The notes below the pieces were generated by a model. The model ran no database searches and was not told the DNA's origin. It saw only the letters and a list, made by a program, of their open reading frames with translations. From contig JAEOTK010000054.1 of NCBI GenBank assembly GCA_016839875.1, positions 1 to 24,996 of the forward strand: a stretch of 24,996 nucleotides of DNA, given 5' to 3'. Below are positions 1 to 7,142 of the stretch, in pieces. This stretch comes from Candidatus Heimdallarchaeota archaeon. GTDB taxonomy: Archaea > Asgardarchaeota > Heimdallarchaeia > Heimdallarchaeales > Heimdallarchaeaceae. Positions within the stretch are counted from its first letter, which is position 1, and the number at the start of each line of letters is the position of its first letter. Both the position numbers and the translations under genes were made by a program.

Positions 1-216
1 AACCCAGAAATTATTATCAAGAACAAAAACTGCTATTGGAGCTAGTATAATCCCAATAATCATTCCACTGTAGAAATTGACGCATCCTCTACAGACTTTA
101 TATTTACCAATTGTATAGACATGATCCTCAAAATGGTGGCATAAGGGGTGATGAGCTAAACGATAGGGATAAAGCGTCCATCTTTCTTTCATTGATAGTT
201 TCTTTTTACTTGTCAT
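1..216 (-). CDS. DUF2085-like small membrane protein, 3' end outside window
   Basis: The reverse strand opens with ATG at 216 and stays open for 72 codons to the window edge, so the C-terminus is missing. The N-terminal part has a His/Cys pattern (HHPLCHHFEDH near residues 22-32, then VCRGC at 41-45; Cys26, Cys42, Cys45) followed by a hydrophobic stretch from about residue 51 (SGMIIGIILAPIAVFVL). A CH..F..H...(G)K..VCRGC..FYSG order just before the first membrane helix resembles DUF2085 predicted membrane proteins. Their function is unknown, and the Cys/His residues may bind metal. It lies 42 bp downstream of the RDD gene on the same strand and may be co-transcribed. A GGGGAT ribosome-binding-like stretch precedes the ATG. 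The family call rests on pattern memory only. Confidence 0.6.
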   Translation of the reverse strand, partial: MTSKKKLSMKERWTLYPYRLAHHPLCHHFEDHVYTIGKYKVCRGCVNFYSGMIIGIILAPIAVFVLDNNFWV

Positions 217-258
217 TGAAATCCCCTTTATAGTATATTCTGTGATTTTTACATAGTT

Positions 259-783
259 CTATCTATCCTCTATCACAATTGTGTTCGCTATATAATCTCC
301 CATTCTTCTTCCTTCCTTAGTGAATAATGGAATGAAAATCTCAATCCAGCAGAACAAGTAGAGAATAATATTTCGAACAAAAGCTTGACCTCCAGAGATA
401 GGTAAACCAGTATCATGATTAACAACTTTTAATTTAAGAAAAGATTTTCCGAAGGATTTTCCCTTTTCAGGAAACATATCTTTTAGCAACAATAGAGGAA
501 AGAAAAGACAATTAATTATGACATCAAGAAGCAATGCAATACATCTGTCAAGATAACGTGCTTTATATTTTGCGAAGTCTAGTTTTTGAGTTATCGAAGT
601 ATCGGAAGCATACCTAGCTTGTGCATATGGGCCCTTGGTAGAAGTGTATTGATCTTGGGTTTGATGTGGTATATCTGGAGGTTGAATCTCTTCCATCAAA
701 GCTTTACCACAATCAGGGCAAAATTTATCATCAGATGATGTAGCAGCACTACAATTTGGACAGAAGTATTTGCTTTTAGACAT
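259..783 (-). CDS. Zinc-ribbon RDD-family membrane protein
   Basis: A 174-residue protein with two parts. Residues 7-28 form a zinc ribbon with two CxxC knuckles (Cys8/Cys11 and Cys22/Cys25; FCPNC and FCPDC), followed by a polar linker to about residue 70. Residues 75-170 match an RDD domain: the KARYLDR motif with Asp79 and Asp87 enters the first hydrophobic segment (81-100), GKSFLKLKVV and QAFVRNI lead to the second (137-155), and GRRMGDYIANTIV closes it. RDD proteins are small integral membrane proteins of poorly defined role, some linked to ion exchange. The fusion with a zinc ribbon is common in archaea. A TATA-like element on the minus strand (811-820) lies about 32 nt upstream of the ATG, fitting a short or absent leader. 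Function is not predictable beyond the fold. Confidence 0.85.
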   Translation of the reverse strand: MSKSKYFCPNCSAATSSDDKFCPDCGKALMEEIQPPDIPHQTQDQYTSTKGPYAQARYASDTSITQKLDFAKYKARYLDRCIALLLDVIINCLFFPLLLLKDMFPEKGKSFGKSFLKLKVVNHDTGLPISGGQAFVRNIILYLFCWIEIFIPLFTKEGRRMGDYIANTIVIEDR

Positions 784-880
784 TAGAGAACTCCATCAAT
801 TACTACTTTGTCTATATATCTTCCAATATTTAAGAATATATTAATAATGATAAGAGAATATAAATTAAAATTACGAGAGA

Positions 881-2101
881 CTATTTTCGATTCAGTATTT
901 TCTCGTATAGCTTGATTATTTTTTTACCAACTACAGGGTAATCATAGTTTTTGAGAGCATGGTTTTGAGATTTGAATGCTACTTCTTGGCTTGCAGCTTT
1001 ATTTTTAACTATCTCATATATTTTTGCGATAAGAATATCTTCTTTATTTGAAGGATAGAGCCATCCACTTTTGGGAGGTAACATTTCATTCATTGGAGGT
1101 TTATCAGCAGCAACTACAGGTAATCCCGCAGCCATTGCTTCAATTAATGGAGTACCTAGAGATCCTTCTCGAGTAGGATAAAGTAGAATATCACTTGTAT
1201 GGTAAGCTAGAATAAGCTCTTTATCATTGATATATCCTGCAACTCGAACTGATTCTTCTATATCAAGATCCATTATCTTTTCCTTGATTTTAGGTAATAG
1301 AGGTCCCTCTCCGATAATCAAGAACATTATGTCTTTCTGTTTCTGCAAGATCTTTGGAAAATAATCAATAATCTCATGCTGAGTCTTTCTTGTAATGAAA
1401 GGTCCCTGCATCAATACTATTGTTTTCTTTTGATCTAAATCATATTTGTCTCTAAAATTCTCAATGTCTTCTATTTTTGGTATTTGAGAAAATTTCTTAC
1501 AGTTCAAGGAATTAGGAATAATTGATACTTTCTCTTTGCTTCCTTTTGGTAATCGTTTAACCTTATTTAACAATGATTCTGAATTCGTGACTACATGGTC
1601 ACTATAATCTATTACTTTTCTCAACAATCTAGCATATGGTCTCTTAACAAACATTCTTGATTTCATGGTTCCTGTCGTAACCGCACCATGAACGGAGATT
1701 ACTAGAGGGATATCTATTTGTTTTCTTTTCTTTGCTTTAGCAAAAGAATAAGCAGATACCTCAGTAGCATGAATTAGATCGAATTTGTATTCATTACTCA
1801 ACTCTGTAAAAACATTAAAAGCTTGTTTTGAAAAACGACGATGATTTTTTGCATAAAAGTTTGTTTGAGTGCTATACATTCCTCTAGCTGATATCTGAGG
1901 AGGTAAATTATGAAAATGGATATTTTTTCTATCAATTAATAAACTATCTTCATTAGGTTCCGATGTTGTAGCAATGTGAATGTCTACATCATAATTAGCG
2001 AGAGAGTGAACTAGAGACGAGGAATATCTACGTACTCCAGCCATCGGTCCAGTAAAGGGGGCTCCTATCTCTATCGTAGGAAGGAAGATAGAGAAATCCA
2101 T
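881..2101 (-). CDS. GT4-family glycosyltransferase (GT-B fold)
   Basis: A 406-residue protein with the two-domain layout of GT4 retaining glycosyltransferases. The N-terminal acceptor domain (about 1-200) starts with the Gly-rich PFTGPMAGVRRY loop after the first strand. The C-terminal nucleotide-sugar domain (about 225-390) has the GPFITRKTQ lead-in, FLIIGEGP at 260-267, VRVAGYI at 286-291 and the signature REGSLGTPLIEAMAAGLPVVA at 311-331. Glu312 and Glu321 correspond to the EX7E pair, here with one extra residue between them. No signal peptide or membrane helix is evident, so it probably acts on the cytoplasmic membrane face, on a lipid-linked or protein glycan. Donor and acceptor cannot be read from the sequence. 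The ATG at 2101 is the first in-frame start. It lies 97 bp upstream of the RDD gene on the same strand and diverges from the gene at 2207. Confidence 0.88.
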   Translation of the reverse strand: MDFSIFLPTIEIGAPFTGPMAGVRRYSSSLVHSLANYDVDIHIATTSEPNEDSLLIDRKNIHFHNLPPQISARGMYSTQTNFYAKNHRRFSKQAFNVFTELSNEYKFDLIHATEVSAYSFAKAKKRKQIDIPLVISVHGAVTTGTMKSRMFVKRPYARLLRKVIDYSDHVVTNSESLLNKVKRLPKGSKEKVSIIPNSLNCKKFSQIPKIEDIENFRDKYDLDQKKTIVLMQGPFITRKTQHEIIDYFPKILQKQKDIMFLIIGEGPLLPKIKEKIMDLDIEESVRVAGYINDKELILAYHTSDILLYPTREGSLGTPLIEAMAAGLPVVAADKPPMNEMLPPKSGWLYPSNKEDILIAKIYEIVKNKAASQEVAFKSQNHALKNYDYPVVGKKIIKLYEKILNRK

Positions 2102-2144
2102 AATTAAAAATCTATATCAACTAAAAAAGCGTTTTGGTGTTCTT

Positions 2145-2174
2145 TTCTTACGAAATATTGTTCAACCGTAAGAA
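2145..2174. promoter_or_regulatory. Inverted repeat in a divergent promoter region
   Basis: TTCTTACG at 2145-2152 is perfectly inverted as CGTAAGAA at 2167-2174. The arms are 8 bp with a 14-nt spacer, so arm centres are 22 bp apart, about two helical turns. The right arm overlaps the TATA-like ATTTAAG just upstream of the gene at 2207. This fits a dimeric regulator site controlling one or both divergent genes. It is inference from symmetry and position only. Confidence 0.35.
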
Positions 2175-2206
2175 TTTAAGAGCTTGAAAATTAATCTACA
2201 TTAGAA

Positions 2207-2980
2207 ATGAGTGATATTGAGGAAGCTATTTACGATATTTCATTTGAAGAAGGTCTTTCTTCTAAAACAAAAAATCTCATAGAAGAAAATTTATCAGTTT
2301 TATCATGCAAATTCATAACAGATATTTTAGCTGAAAATGCTAATATCCACAATGATTATCTTCTTCTGATTGATTATCTTCCATATATTTGGAATGATAA
2401 TGAAAACTCAAGTAAAAATCTACTAGCTTACATAAGTGGCATTGCACACAAATTATTCTATCTAGCTAGGGAGTATCCTCTAGGCAAGAAACCTTCAGAG
2501 CGAGTTGCAATAAAACTAGAGACAATTCACTCTAGTTTTCATGGTTTTAAATCAGAATGTATGATAGATGATTTTGTTCCTGTTGAGATAAATACAGATT
2601 CGATCAATACCTTCAGTGAGCTTACAAGTTCAATTAAAGAATATCCAAAATATCCTAATCAAATGAATGAGATATTTTTCATTCTATCGAATCTATTCTT
2701 TCAGTTTGGAATGAACAAAAAACAGAGATTAGCTAATCTTGATGAACTCTGCCTTTACATTTCAAGATGTATAACATTATGGAAACTAGAAACTATGACA
2801 GATCAAGAATTAACGAACTGTCTTGAAGAAGCTTCAAAGAAGTATCAAGATGAAATCAATCTAAATGAGTTTCAAAAGATATTATCACTTGAACTACAGA
2901 ATTATCAGTTCCTTCAGTTGGGAATTGATCATTACTTAATTCAAATAATCACAAAAGTGTTTCAAAAAATTCATCAATAA
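2207..2980 (+). CDS. Conserved-unknown, probably helical cytoplasmic protein
   Basis: I do not recognise this 257-residue protein. It has no signal peptide, no membrane segment, no cysteine cluster and no nucleotide-binding loop. The composition is acidic and Leu/Ile-rich, with long amphipathic stretches (for example residues 17-42, 150-175 and 205-240) suggesting an all-alpha fold. The ATG at 2207 lies about 30 nt after a TATA-like ATTTAAG (2173-2180), consistent with leaderless translation. It diverges from the glycosyltransferase and converges with the gene ending at 2990, with only 9 bp between the two stops. Continuous reading frame and normal codon use support a real gene. Function unknown. 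Confidence 0.7.
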   Translation: MSDIEEAIYDISFEEGLSSKTKNLIEENLSVLSCKFITDILAENANIHNDYLLLIDYLPYIWNDNENSSKNLLAYISGIAHKLFYLAREYPLGKKPSERVAIKLETIHSSFHGFKSECMIDDFVPVEINTDSINTFSELTSSIKEYPKYPNQMNEIFFILSNLFFQFGMNKKQRLANLDELCLYISRCITLWKLETMTDQELTNCLEEASKKYQDEINLNEFQKILSLELQNYQFLQLGIDHYLIQIITKVFQKIHQ

Positions 2981-2989
2981 AAGAAGATA

Positions 2990-3532
2990 TCATTTTCCGC
3001 TATAAGAATACAATGAATCTGTTTCTTCATTCACTATCTTTTTTTTTAGAACATATGATTTGATCTCATCTGATATTTTTGATGCTTTCTTAATCTCTGG
3101 TGCAATATAATTTAGTAAATCTCTTGGAATCTGTTTTCGTAGAAATACGCTCCTTAGAATTTCGTCAAGTACATCACTCTTAAGATCAGGATTTTGAAGC
3201 ATTTCTTTAAATGCGCGAATCTTCATACTTGATGGAACATTATCTTCAAGTGTTGTAACGGATTCCCATGCTTGAATCGTTGAATAAACACTTTTATCTG
3301 GTGTCACTACATCCATTGCCATTCGAAAACGCCATCTTTTAACATCAATAGGTGAAGAATCAGTTGCAATAGCCTTACCTAACGACATAGCGTTCTCTAA
3401 AGTAGGTTTGAGACTATATAGCTTCATCAGCTTACTTATCGAGCTGTCACCATATGATTTGACCTCTGTATCCAAATTAATCCCCAGTCTGTAATTGTGG
3501 AATACGGTAGCTAAATATACCTTTACTTCCAT
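2990..3532 (-). CDS. Unrecognised 180-residue protein
   Basis: The N-terminus (MEVKVYLATVFHNYRLG, then LKPTLENAMSLGKAI and KRWRFRMAMDVV) does not match a family I can name. The C-terminal half (about 100-170) is charged and helical, with repeated helix-forming segments such as MKIRAFKEML, LDEILRSVF and PRDLLNYIAPEIKKA. There is no membrane segment or metal motif. A TATA-like TATATATAA (reverse strand, 3552-3560) is centred about 24 nt upstream of the ATG at 3532, which supports the start and a leaderless transcript. The gene converges with the unknown gene at 2207-2980. Function unknown. Confidence 0.65.
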   Translation of the reverse strand: MEVKVYLATVFHNYRLGINLDTEVKSYGDSSISKLMKLYSLKPTLENAMSLGKAIATDSSPIDVKRWRFRMAMDVVTPDKSVYSTIQAWESVTTLEDNVPSSMKIRAFKEMLQNPDLKSDVLDEILRSVFLRKQIPRDLLNYIAPEIKKASKISDEIKSYVLKKKIVNEETDSLYSYSGK

Positions 3533-3551
3533 TTCTTACATTATTTTGGAC

Positions 3552-3560
3552 TTATATATA
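3552..3560 (-). promoter_or_regulatory. TATA box for the 180-residue unknown gene
   Basis: The reverse strand reads TATATATAA here, centred 24 nt upstream of the ATG at 3532. This is the spacing expected for an archaeal promoter of a leaderless transcript. Apart from this box and the terminator at 3762-3808, I see nothing in the 291-bp gap 3533-3823. Confidence 0.5.
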
Positions 3561-3761
3561 CCTTCCTCTCAAAAGATTCCAAGCATCATAGTTCGAGAAA
3601 AACGGAAATACTACCTTCTTGTAACCTACCTTCCATTAAAGATGACTTTCATAATAAGATAGGGCGTAGAATCAAGTGTAGACCTTCATGCAAGGTTCTG
3701 AATATGTTTTTGGATTTTCATTTGTTCTAGATAGAATAGATTCTTAACTAGAGGCTCTGTA

Positions 3762-3808
3762 AATTAAAAAGAAGCCATGTAAGTCTAAGAACTATTTACC
3801 TTACATGG
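3762..3808 (-). terminator. Hairpin plus T-run after the amidohydrolase gene
   Basis: CCATGTAAG (3775-3783) and CTTACATGG (3800-3808) form a 9-bp perfect stem with a 16-nt loop. Read on the minus strand, the stem is followed directly by CTTCTTTTTAATTT. It starts 15 bp beyond the stop codon of the M20D gene, as expected for that gene's 3' end. Archaeal termination depends mainly on the T-run, so the hairpin may serve RNA stability instead. Confidence 0.55.
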
Positions 3809-3823
3809 TGTAACTCTAGAACA

Positions 3824-5011
3824 TCATTTTATGAAAGAATCATAGAATGCCAAGAGAGAATAAATAGCTGTTCCTTTCCAAAGTATATCTTCATCAACAT
3901 TGAATTTAGGATGATGATGAGGATGAATTATGCCTTTTTCTTCATTGTATAATCCAAGAGCAATAAAGGCACCCTTTGTTTTGTTTAGATAGAATGCGAA
4001 ATCTTCTCCACCCATTGTTAGATCAGCTTCAATAACATCATCTAGTGGTTTCAGAATTTTGATTAAATCGTCTACACTATCAGCATGATTAATTGTTGCT
4101 GGATAATATACTCCATCTATCTCAAACTCTGCTTTACCTTCACATCTCCAAGCATGACTATATCCTTCTACAATCTCTGTAATTCTGGTGATAATGAAAT
4201 CTCTAACATCGTTGTTGAAAGTTCTAAAGGTACCTTCCATTTTAGCTTCAGATGGGATGATGTTATGAGCATCACTTCCCTTAATTACTGGAGTTGTGAT
4301 TACAGCTTTTTCCAGAGGATCTATCTCACGACTTACAATTTTCTGAATAGCATTATAGATATCTACTATTACAGCTGTAGGATCAAAAGTCTGATCAGGA
4401 TTTGCTGCATGACCGCCCTTTCCAGTAATAGTTATTCTAAATTCATCCGCTGATGCCAAGAAAGGACCTTTTTTAGTTCCAATCACACCTGAAGGAAGTT
4501 CTCTCCATACATGAATTCCAAAGATTGAGTCTACATCATCAATATGTCCCTCTTCAACAATCTTTGCAGCTCCCCCTCCTCCTTCTTCAGCGGGTTGGAA
4601 AACAAATTTTACTCGACCCTTGATTTGATCCTTATATTTGTAGATAATTTTTGCAGCTCCCAGTAACATTGCTACATGAGAATCATGACCACATGCATGC
4701 ATCTTACCAGGTATTGTACTTTTATATGGTAAATCATTGTCTTCTTCAACATTAAGAGCATCAGTATCTGCTCGGAGTGCAATAGTTTTTCCTTCGCTAG
4801 TTCCATCAAGTACAGCTAAGACACCTGTTTTGGCAGCTCTAAAAGTTTCATATCCTATCTTTCGAAGTTCTTCTTCAATGAAGGTAGCAGTTTGCTCTTC
4901 TTCAAATTTCGTTTCAGGATACATGTGTAAGTGTCTTCGTGTTTCGATAACATACTTTGCAATAGATTTGGATTCATCTATCAAAATTTGTTTCAATTGT
5001 TCAAGTTCCAT
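3824..5011 (-). CDS. M20D-family amidohydrolase / aminoacylase
   Basis: A 395-residue cytosolic metallohydrolase of normal family length. M20D landmarks appear in order: RRHLHMYPE (25-33), ALRADTDAL (78-86), KMHACGHDSH with Cys107 and His109 (103-112), QPAEEGGGGA with Glu142/Glu143 (139-148), GIHVW with His167, GGHAANPDQ in the dimerisation domain, MGGEDFAFY, and a His-rich IHPHHHPKFN (362-371) that supplies the last metal ligand. These are the two-metal ligands of hippurate hydrolase, IAA-amino acid hydrolase and N-acyl-diaminopimelate deacetylase. The enzyme therefore removes an acyl group from an N-acyl amino acid or related amide. The exact substrate cannot be read. It stands alone, with a terminator hairpin behind it and a divergent promoter region (5012-5223) ahead. 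Confidence 0.92.
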   Translation of the reverse strand: MELEQLKQILIDESKSIAKYVIETRRHLHMYPETKFEEEQTATFIEEELRKIGYETFRAAKTGVLAVLDGTSEGKTIALRADTDALNVEEDNDLPYKSTIPGKMHACGHDSHVAMLLGAAKIIYKYKDQIKGRVKFVFQPAEEGGGGAAKIVEEGHIDDVDSIFGIHVWRELPSGVIGTKKGPFLASADEFRITITGKGGHAANPDQTFDPTAVIVDIYNAIQKIVSREIDPLEKAVITTPVIKGSDAHNIIPSEAKMEGTFRTFNNDVRDFIITRITEIVEGYSHAWRCEGKAEFEIDGVYYPATINHADSVDDLIKILKPLDDVIEADLTMGGEDFAFYLNKTKGAFIALGLYNEEKGIIHPHHHPKFNVDEDILWKGTAIYSLLAFYDSFIK

Positions 5012-5132
5012 ACGTTTGAAGACCTAGTACATTATTTTTACTTTTCTGTAGAAATATATGAAAATAAGTAATTCCATCAAATTACAATTCCATTTCCAAA
5101 ACTGTGAAAGAACGAAGGCAGAGCGCGTAAGG

Positions 5133-5140
5133 TTTAAAAA
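5133..5140 (+). promoter_or_regulatory. TATA box of the flavoprotein-ferredoxin-SCP2 operon
   Basis: TTTAAAAA preceded by GCGCGTAAGG gives a TATA box with a purine-rich upstream element. The expected start site near 5160-5165 leaves a leader of about 60 nt that ends in a strong AGGAGG ribosome binding site at 5209-5214, 9 nt before the ATG at 5224. This is therefore a leadered, Shine-Dalgarno-driven transcript, unlike several leaderless neighbours. Confidence 0.55.
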
Positions 5141-5223
5141 CTCGTTCAGTTACGACCAATCAATTGCTATGTAAAACTATGATTTTCTTGACTTAAGACT
5201 ATCTACATAGGAGGATAAAAATA

Positions 5224-6525
5224 ATGAGTAACAATGAATATGATGTGATTGTAGTAGGAGCAGGATGTGCTGGTCCAGCAGCTGCAAAAAAAGCTGCAGA
5301 ATTAGGATTAAAAACACTTCTTCTAGAAAAATCACAAGTTCCTGGTCATAAGAATGTTTCAGGAACATGTCTGAACGGAGCAGCTCTCATTGATCCTGAT
5401 TTACATTATTTGTTGGAGGGACCTGTTGAAAGAGAGATCAGAGAAATGAGAACCCATCACATAAATAAAGATAGAACAACTGTTTTCCATGAAATTCCAG
5501 CAGAAGGAATTCTGTTATTATCAGTTAGAAGAGATCATTTTGATGCTTGGCATACAGAACAAGCTAAACTAGCTGGAGCAGAAGTAAAGCTATCAACTTC
5601 GATTGTTGATATTATAGAAGAAGATGGATATGTGAAAGGTGTAGTAACTGACTCTGATGAAAAATTCTATAGCAAAGTTGTAATTGATGCTGGAGGGGTC
5701 AATTCAATTGTAGGTAGGAAAGCTGGGTTGATTCCAAAAAGAACTGGAACTAGTATGATTCTTTACGTAACAGTTTGTGTAGAACTTGGAGAAGATGTTG
5801 TCAGTGAAAGATTTGGAGATTGTATCGAATATTATCTTTCACCTGGTATTCAACACAAAACATGGCCTTGGATATTCCCCAAGAAAGATACTGTGACTGT
5901 AGGAACAGGTGGATATATGGATGAAAATCTGATTAATGATGAATTTCCTAATGTGAATAAATACATGGAGAATTTCTTGAATTTACCAATAGTTAAGAAG
6001 AAACTTGAAGGCGGAAAAATTGCTGCTTGGGGATTACATCTTGAGTACGATGAAGCTATAAAGAAGAGAGTAAAGAACGGACTCATCTTAACAGGTGAAG
6101 CTGGAGGATTTGTAATCCCATTTCTTGGAGAAGGAATGGTTGAAGCATTTTTCACAGGAATATATGCTGCTCAATCAGCTGCTAAAGCAATTGAAGCAGG
6201 AAATTGGGCAGAGGAGAAACTGTCAGAAACCTATGAAGCATTACGAGCTGATAACCTCTTCATGCAATCCTTCAGGTATATTGCTGAAGTTAATAAATTA
6301 ACCATTTTATCAAAGTCTGATGAGGAATTAACTAAGCTAATGCAGACAGTTATAATTGGTGGAGGTTTTATCTCCAGTGCTATTCATGACAAATGGATGA
6401 AGGGAGTTGAACAAGAGGATATGATACTTGTTCAAGATGCTTATGATTTCCATGAATTGATACAACCATATATGCAAGTTGATACGGATTTTGAAGATCT
6501 ATACAATGAGAGGCGAAGAAAATGA
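5224..6525 (+). CDS. FixC / geranylgeranyl-reductase-family flavoprotein
   Basis: A 433-residue FAD-dependent oxidoreductase. Residues 7-36 form the N-terminal dinucleotide-binding fold (VVGAGCAGPAA, Glu35 at the end of strand 2). PGHKNVSGTCLNG (40-52) is FixC-like but carries Cys49. The second FAD motif, TGEAGGFVIPFLGEG, begins near residue 290. At 214-231 the sequence reads WPWIFP, seven residues, then GTGGY. This matches the YxWxFP-x7/8-GxG substrate motif described for archaeal geranylgeranyl reductases, with Trp for Tyr. FixC proteins normally lack it. The partner is the ferredoxin immediately downstream (ATGA overlap), and no FixA/FixB flavoprotein subunits lie nearby. I infer reduction of isoprenoid (lipid or quinone) double bonds rather than ETF-quinone electron transfer. 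A FixC-type role remains possible. Confidence 0.85.
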   Translation: MSNNEYDVIVVGAGCAGPAAAKKAAELGLKTLLLEKSQVPGHKNVSGTCLNGAALIDPDLHYLLEGPVEREIREMRTHHINKDRTTVFHEIPAEGILLLSVRRDHFDAWHTEQAKLAGAEVKLSTSIVDIIEEDGYVKGVVTDSDEKFYSKVVIDAGGVNSIVGRKAGLIPKRTGTSMILYVTVCVELGEDVVSERFGDCIEYYLSPGIQHKTWPWIFPKKDTVTVGTGGYMDENLINDEFPNVNKYMENFLNLPIVKKKLEGGKIAAWGLHLEYDEAIKKRVKNGLILTGEAGGFVIPFLGEGMVEAFFTGIYAAQSAAKAIEAGNWAEEKLSETYEALRADNLFMQSFRYIAEVNKLTILSKSDEELTKLMQTVIIGGGFISSAIHDKWMKGVEQEDMILVQDAYDFHELIQPYMQVDTDFEDLYNERRRK

Positions 6526-6782
6526 AGGTAGAAATGAAAGTAAATTATTATCCAGGGGATACTGGTGAATTCATCAAAGTAGTTGAAGAAAAATGTACAG
6601 GTTGTGGTCAATGTGCTAAATTCTGTACAAGAGATGTATGGGAATCAGATGGGGCCATATATAGACCAGTAAATCTTAAACAATGTGTAGAATGTGGAGC
6701 TTGTTGGAATGTTTGTGAATTTGATGCAGTAATATTCAGTGAACCTAAAGGTGGCACTGGAGTATACTTTGATTACGGCTAA
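6522..6782 (+). CDS. FixX-like ferredoxin with two 4Fe-4S motifs
   Basis: An 86-residue ferredoxin with two complete CxxCxxCxxxC sets: Cys25, 28, 31, 35 and Cys55, 58, 61, 65. The C-terminus KGGTGVYFDYG is the tail typical of FixX proteins. FixX proteins of nitrogen-fixing bacteria have a degenerate first cluster, so eight cysteines are noteworthy. The gene overlaps the flavoprotein stop codon by four bases (ATGA), implying translational coupling and a stable partnership as electron donor. An alternative ATG four codons in is possible. It acts in the cytosol, probably passing low-potential electrons to the flavin. Confidence 0.9.
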   Translation: MKVEMKVNYYPGDTGEFIKVVEEKCTGCGQCAKFCTRDVWESDGAIYRPVNLKQCVECGACWNVCEFDAVIFSEPKGGTGVYFDYG

Positions 6783-6796
6783 GCAGAGGAATAAAA

Positions 6797-7138
6797 ATGG
6801 CTGAAAAAGAAGAATTTCTGAAAACATTGGAAGCACAGAGAAACAAGTACTCAGACCCAAGAGTTGCAAAACATTTCAAAGGATGGAATAAGACTCTACA
6901 ATATCATTTTACAGATATAGACGAATATTATGTGATTGAACTTGTAGATGGTGACCCTCAACCTTTGAAAAAAGAAAAACTTGATGATCCCACTATAATG
7001 TACACCATGAGCACTGAAACTTTTCTTTCCATGAACAAAGGGGAAATTAGTGGTTTCAAAGCTTATCAACAAAAATTACTCAAAGTTAAAGCTACTATGC
7101 CTGAGATGTTGAAGTTACAGAAGCTTGACAAAATATGA
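6797..7138 (+). CDS. SCP2-like sterol/lipid-binding domain protein
   Basis: A 113-residue single-domain protein without signal peptide or membrane helix. The C-terminal half matches the SCP2 fold pattern: a strand ending in IMYTMSTETFLSMNKGEISG, then FKAYQQKLLKVKATMPEML and LQKL. This corresponds to the family's TxxxFxxMxxGxxxxxxAxxxGKLKVxGD region, with Gln-Gln-Lys in place of the usual turn. SCP2 domains bind sterols, fatty acyl chains or isoprenoids in a hydrophobic tunnel. It starts 14 bp after the ferredoxin with an AGAGGA ribosome binding site, so it is the third gene of the operon. I infer that it presents or carries the lipid substrate of the flavoprotein. The stop lies 4 bp from the convergent gene's stop. 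Confidence 0.82.
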   Translation: MAEKEEFLKTLEAQRNKYSDPRVAKHFKGWNKTLQYHFTDIDEYYVIELVDGDPQPLKKEKLDDPTIMYTMSTETFLSMNKGEISGFKAYQQKLLKVKATMPEMLKLQKLDKI

Positions 7139-7142
7139 GCTT

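Noticed and set aside
4085..5027. Forward-strand open frames inside the M20D gene (4085-4453, 4737-5027)
   Set aside because: Antisense shadows; low-complexity Ser/Ile/Cys composition and no start signals, while the opposite strand has full catalytic motifs.
5224..6782. Electron-bifurcating FixABCX complex
   Set aside because: No FixA or FixB genes are in the window, and the flavoprotein has a geranylgeranyl-reductase substrate motif.
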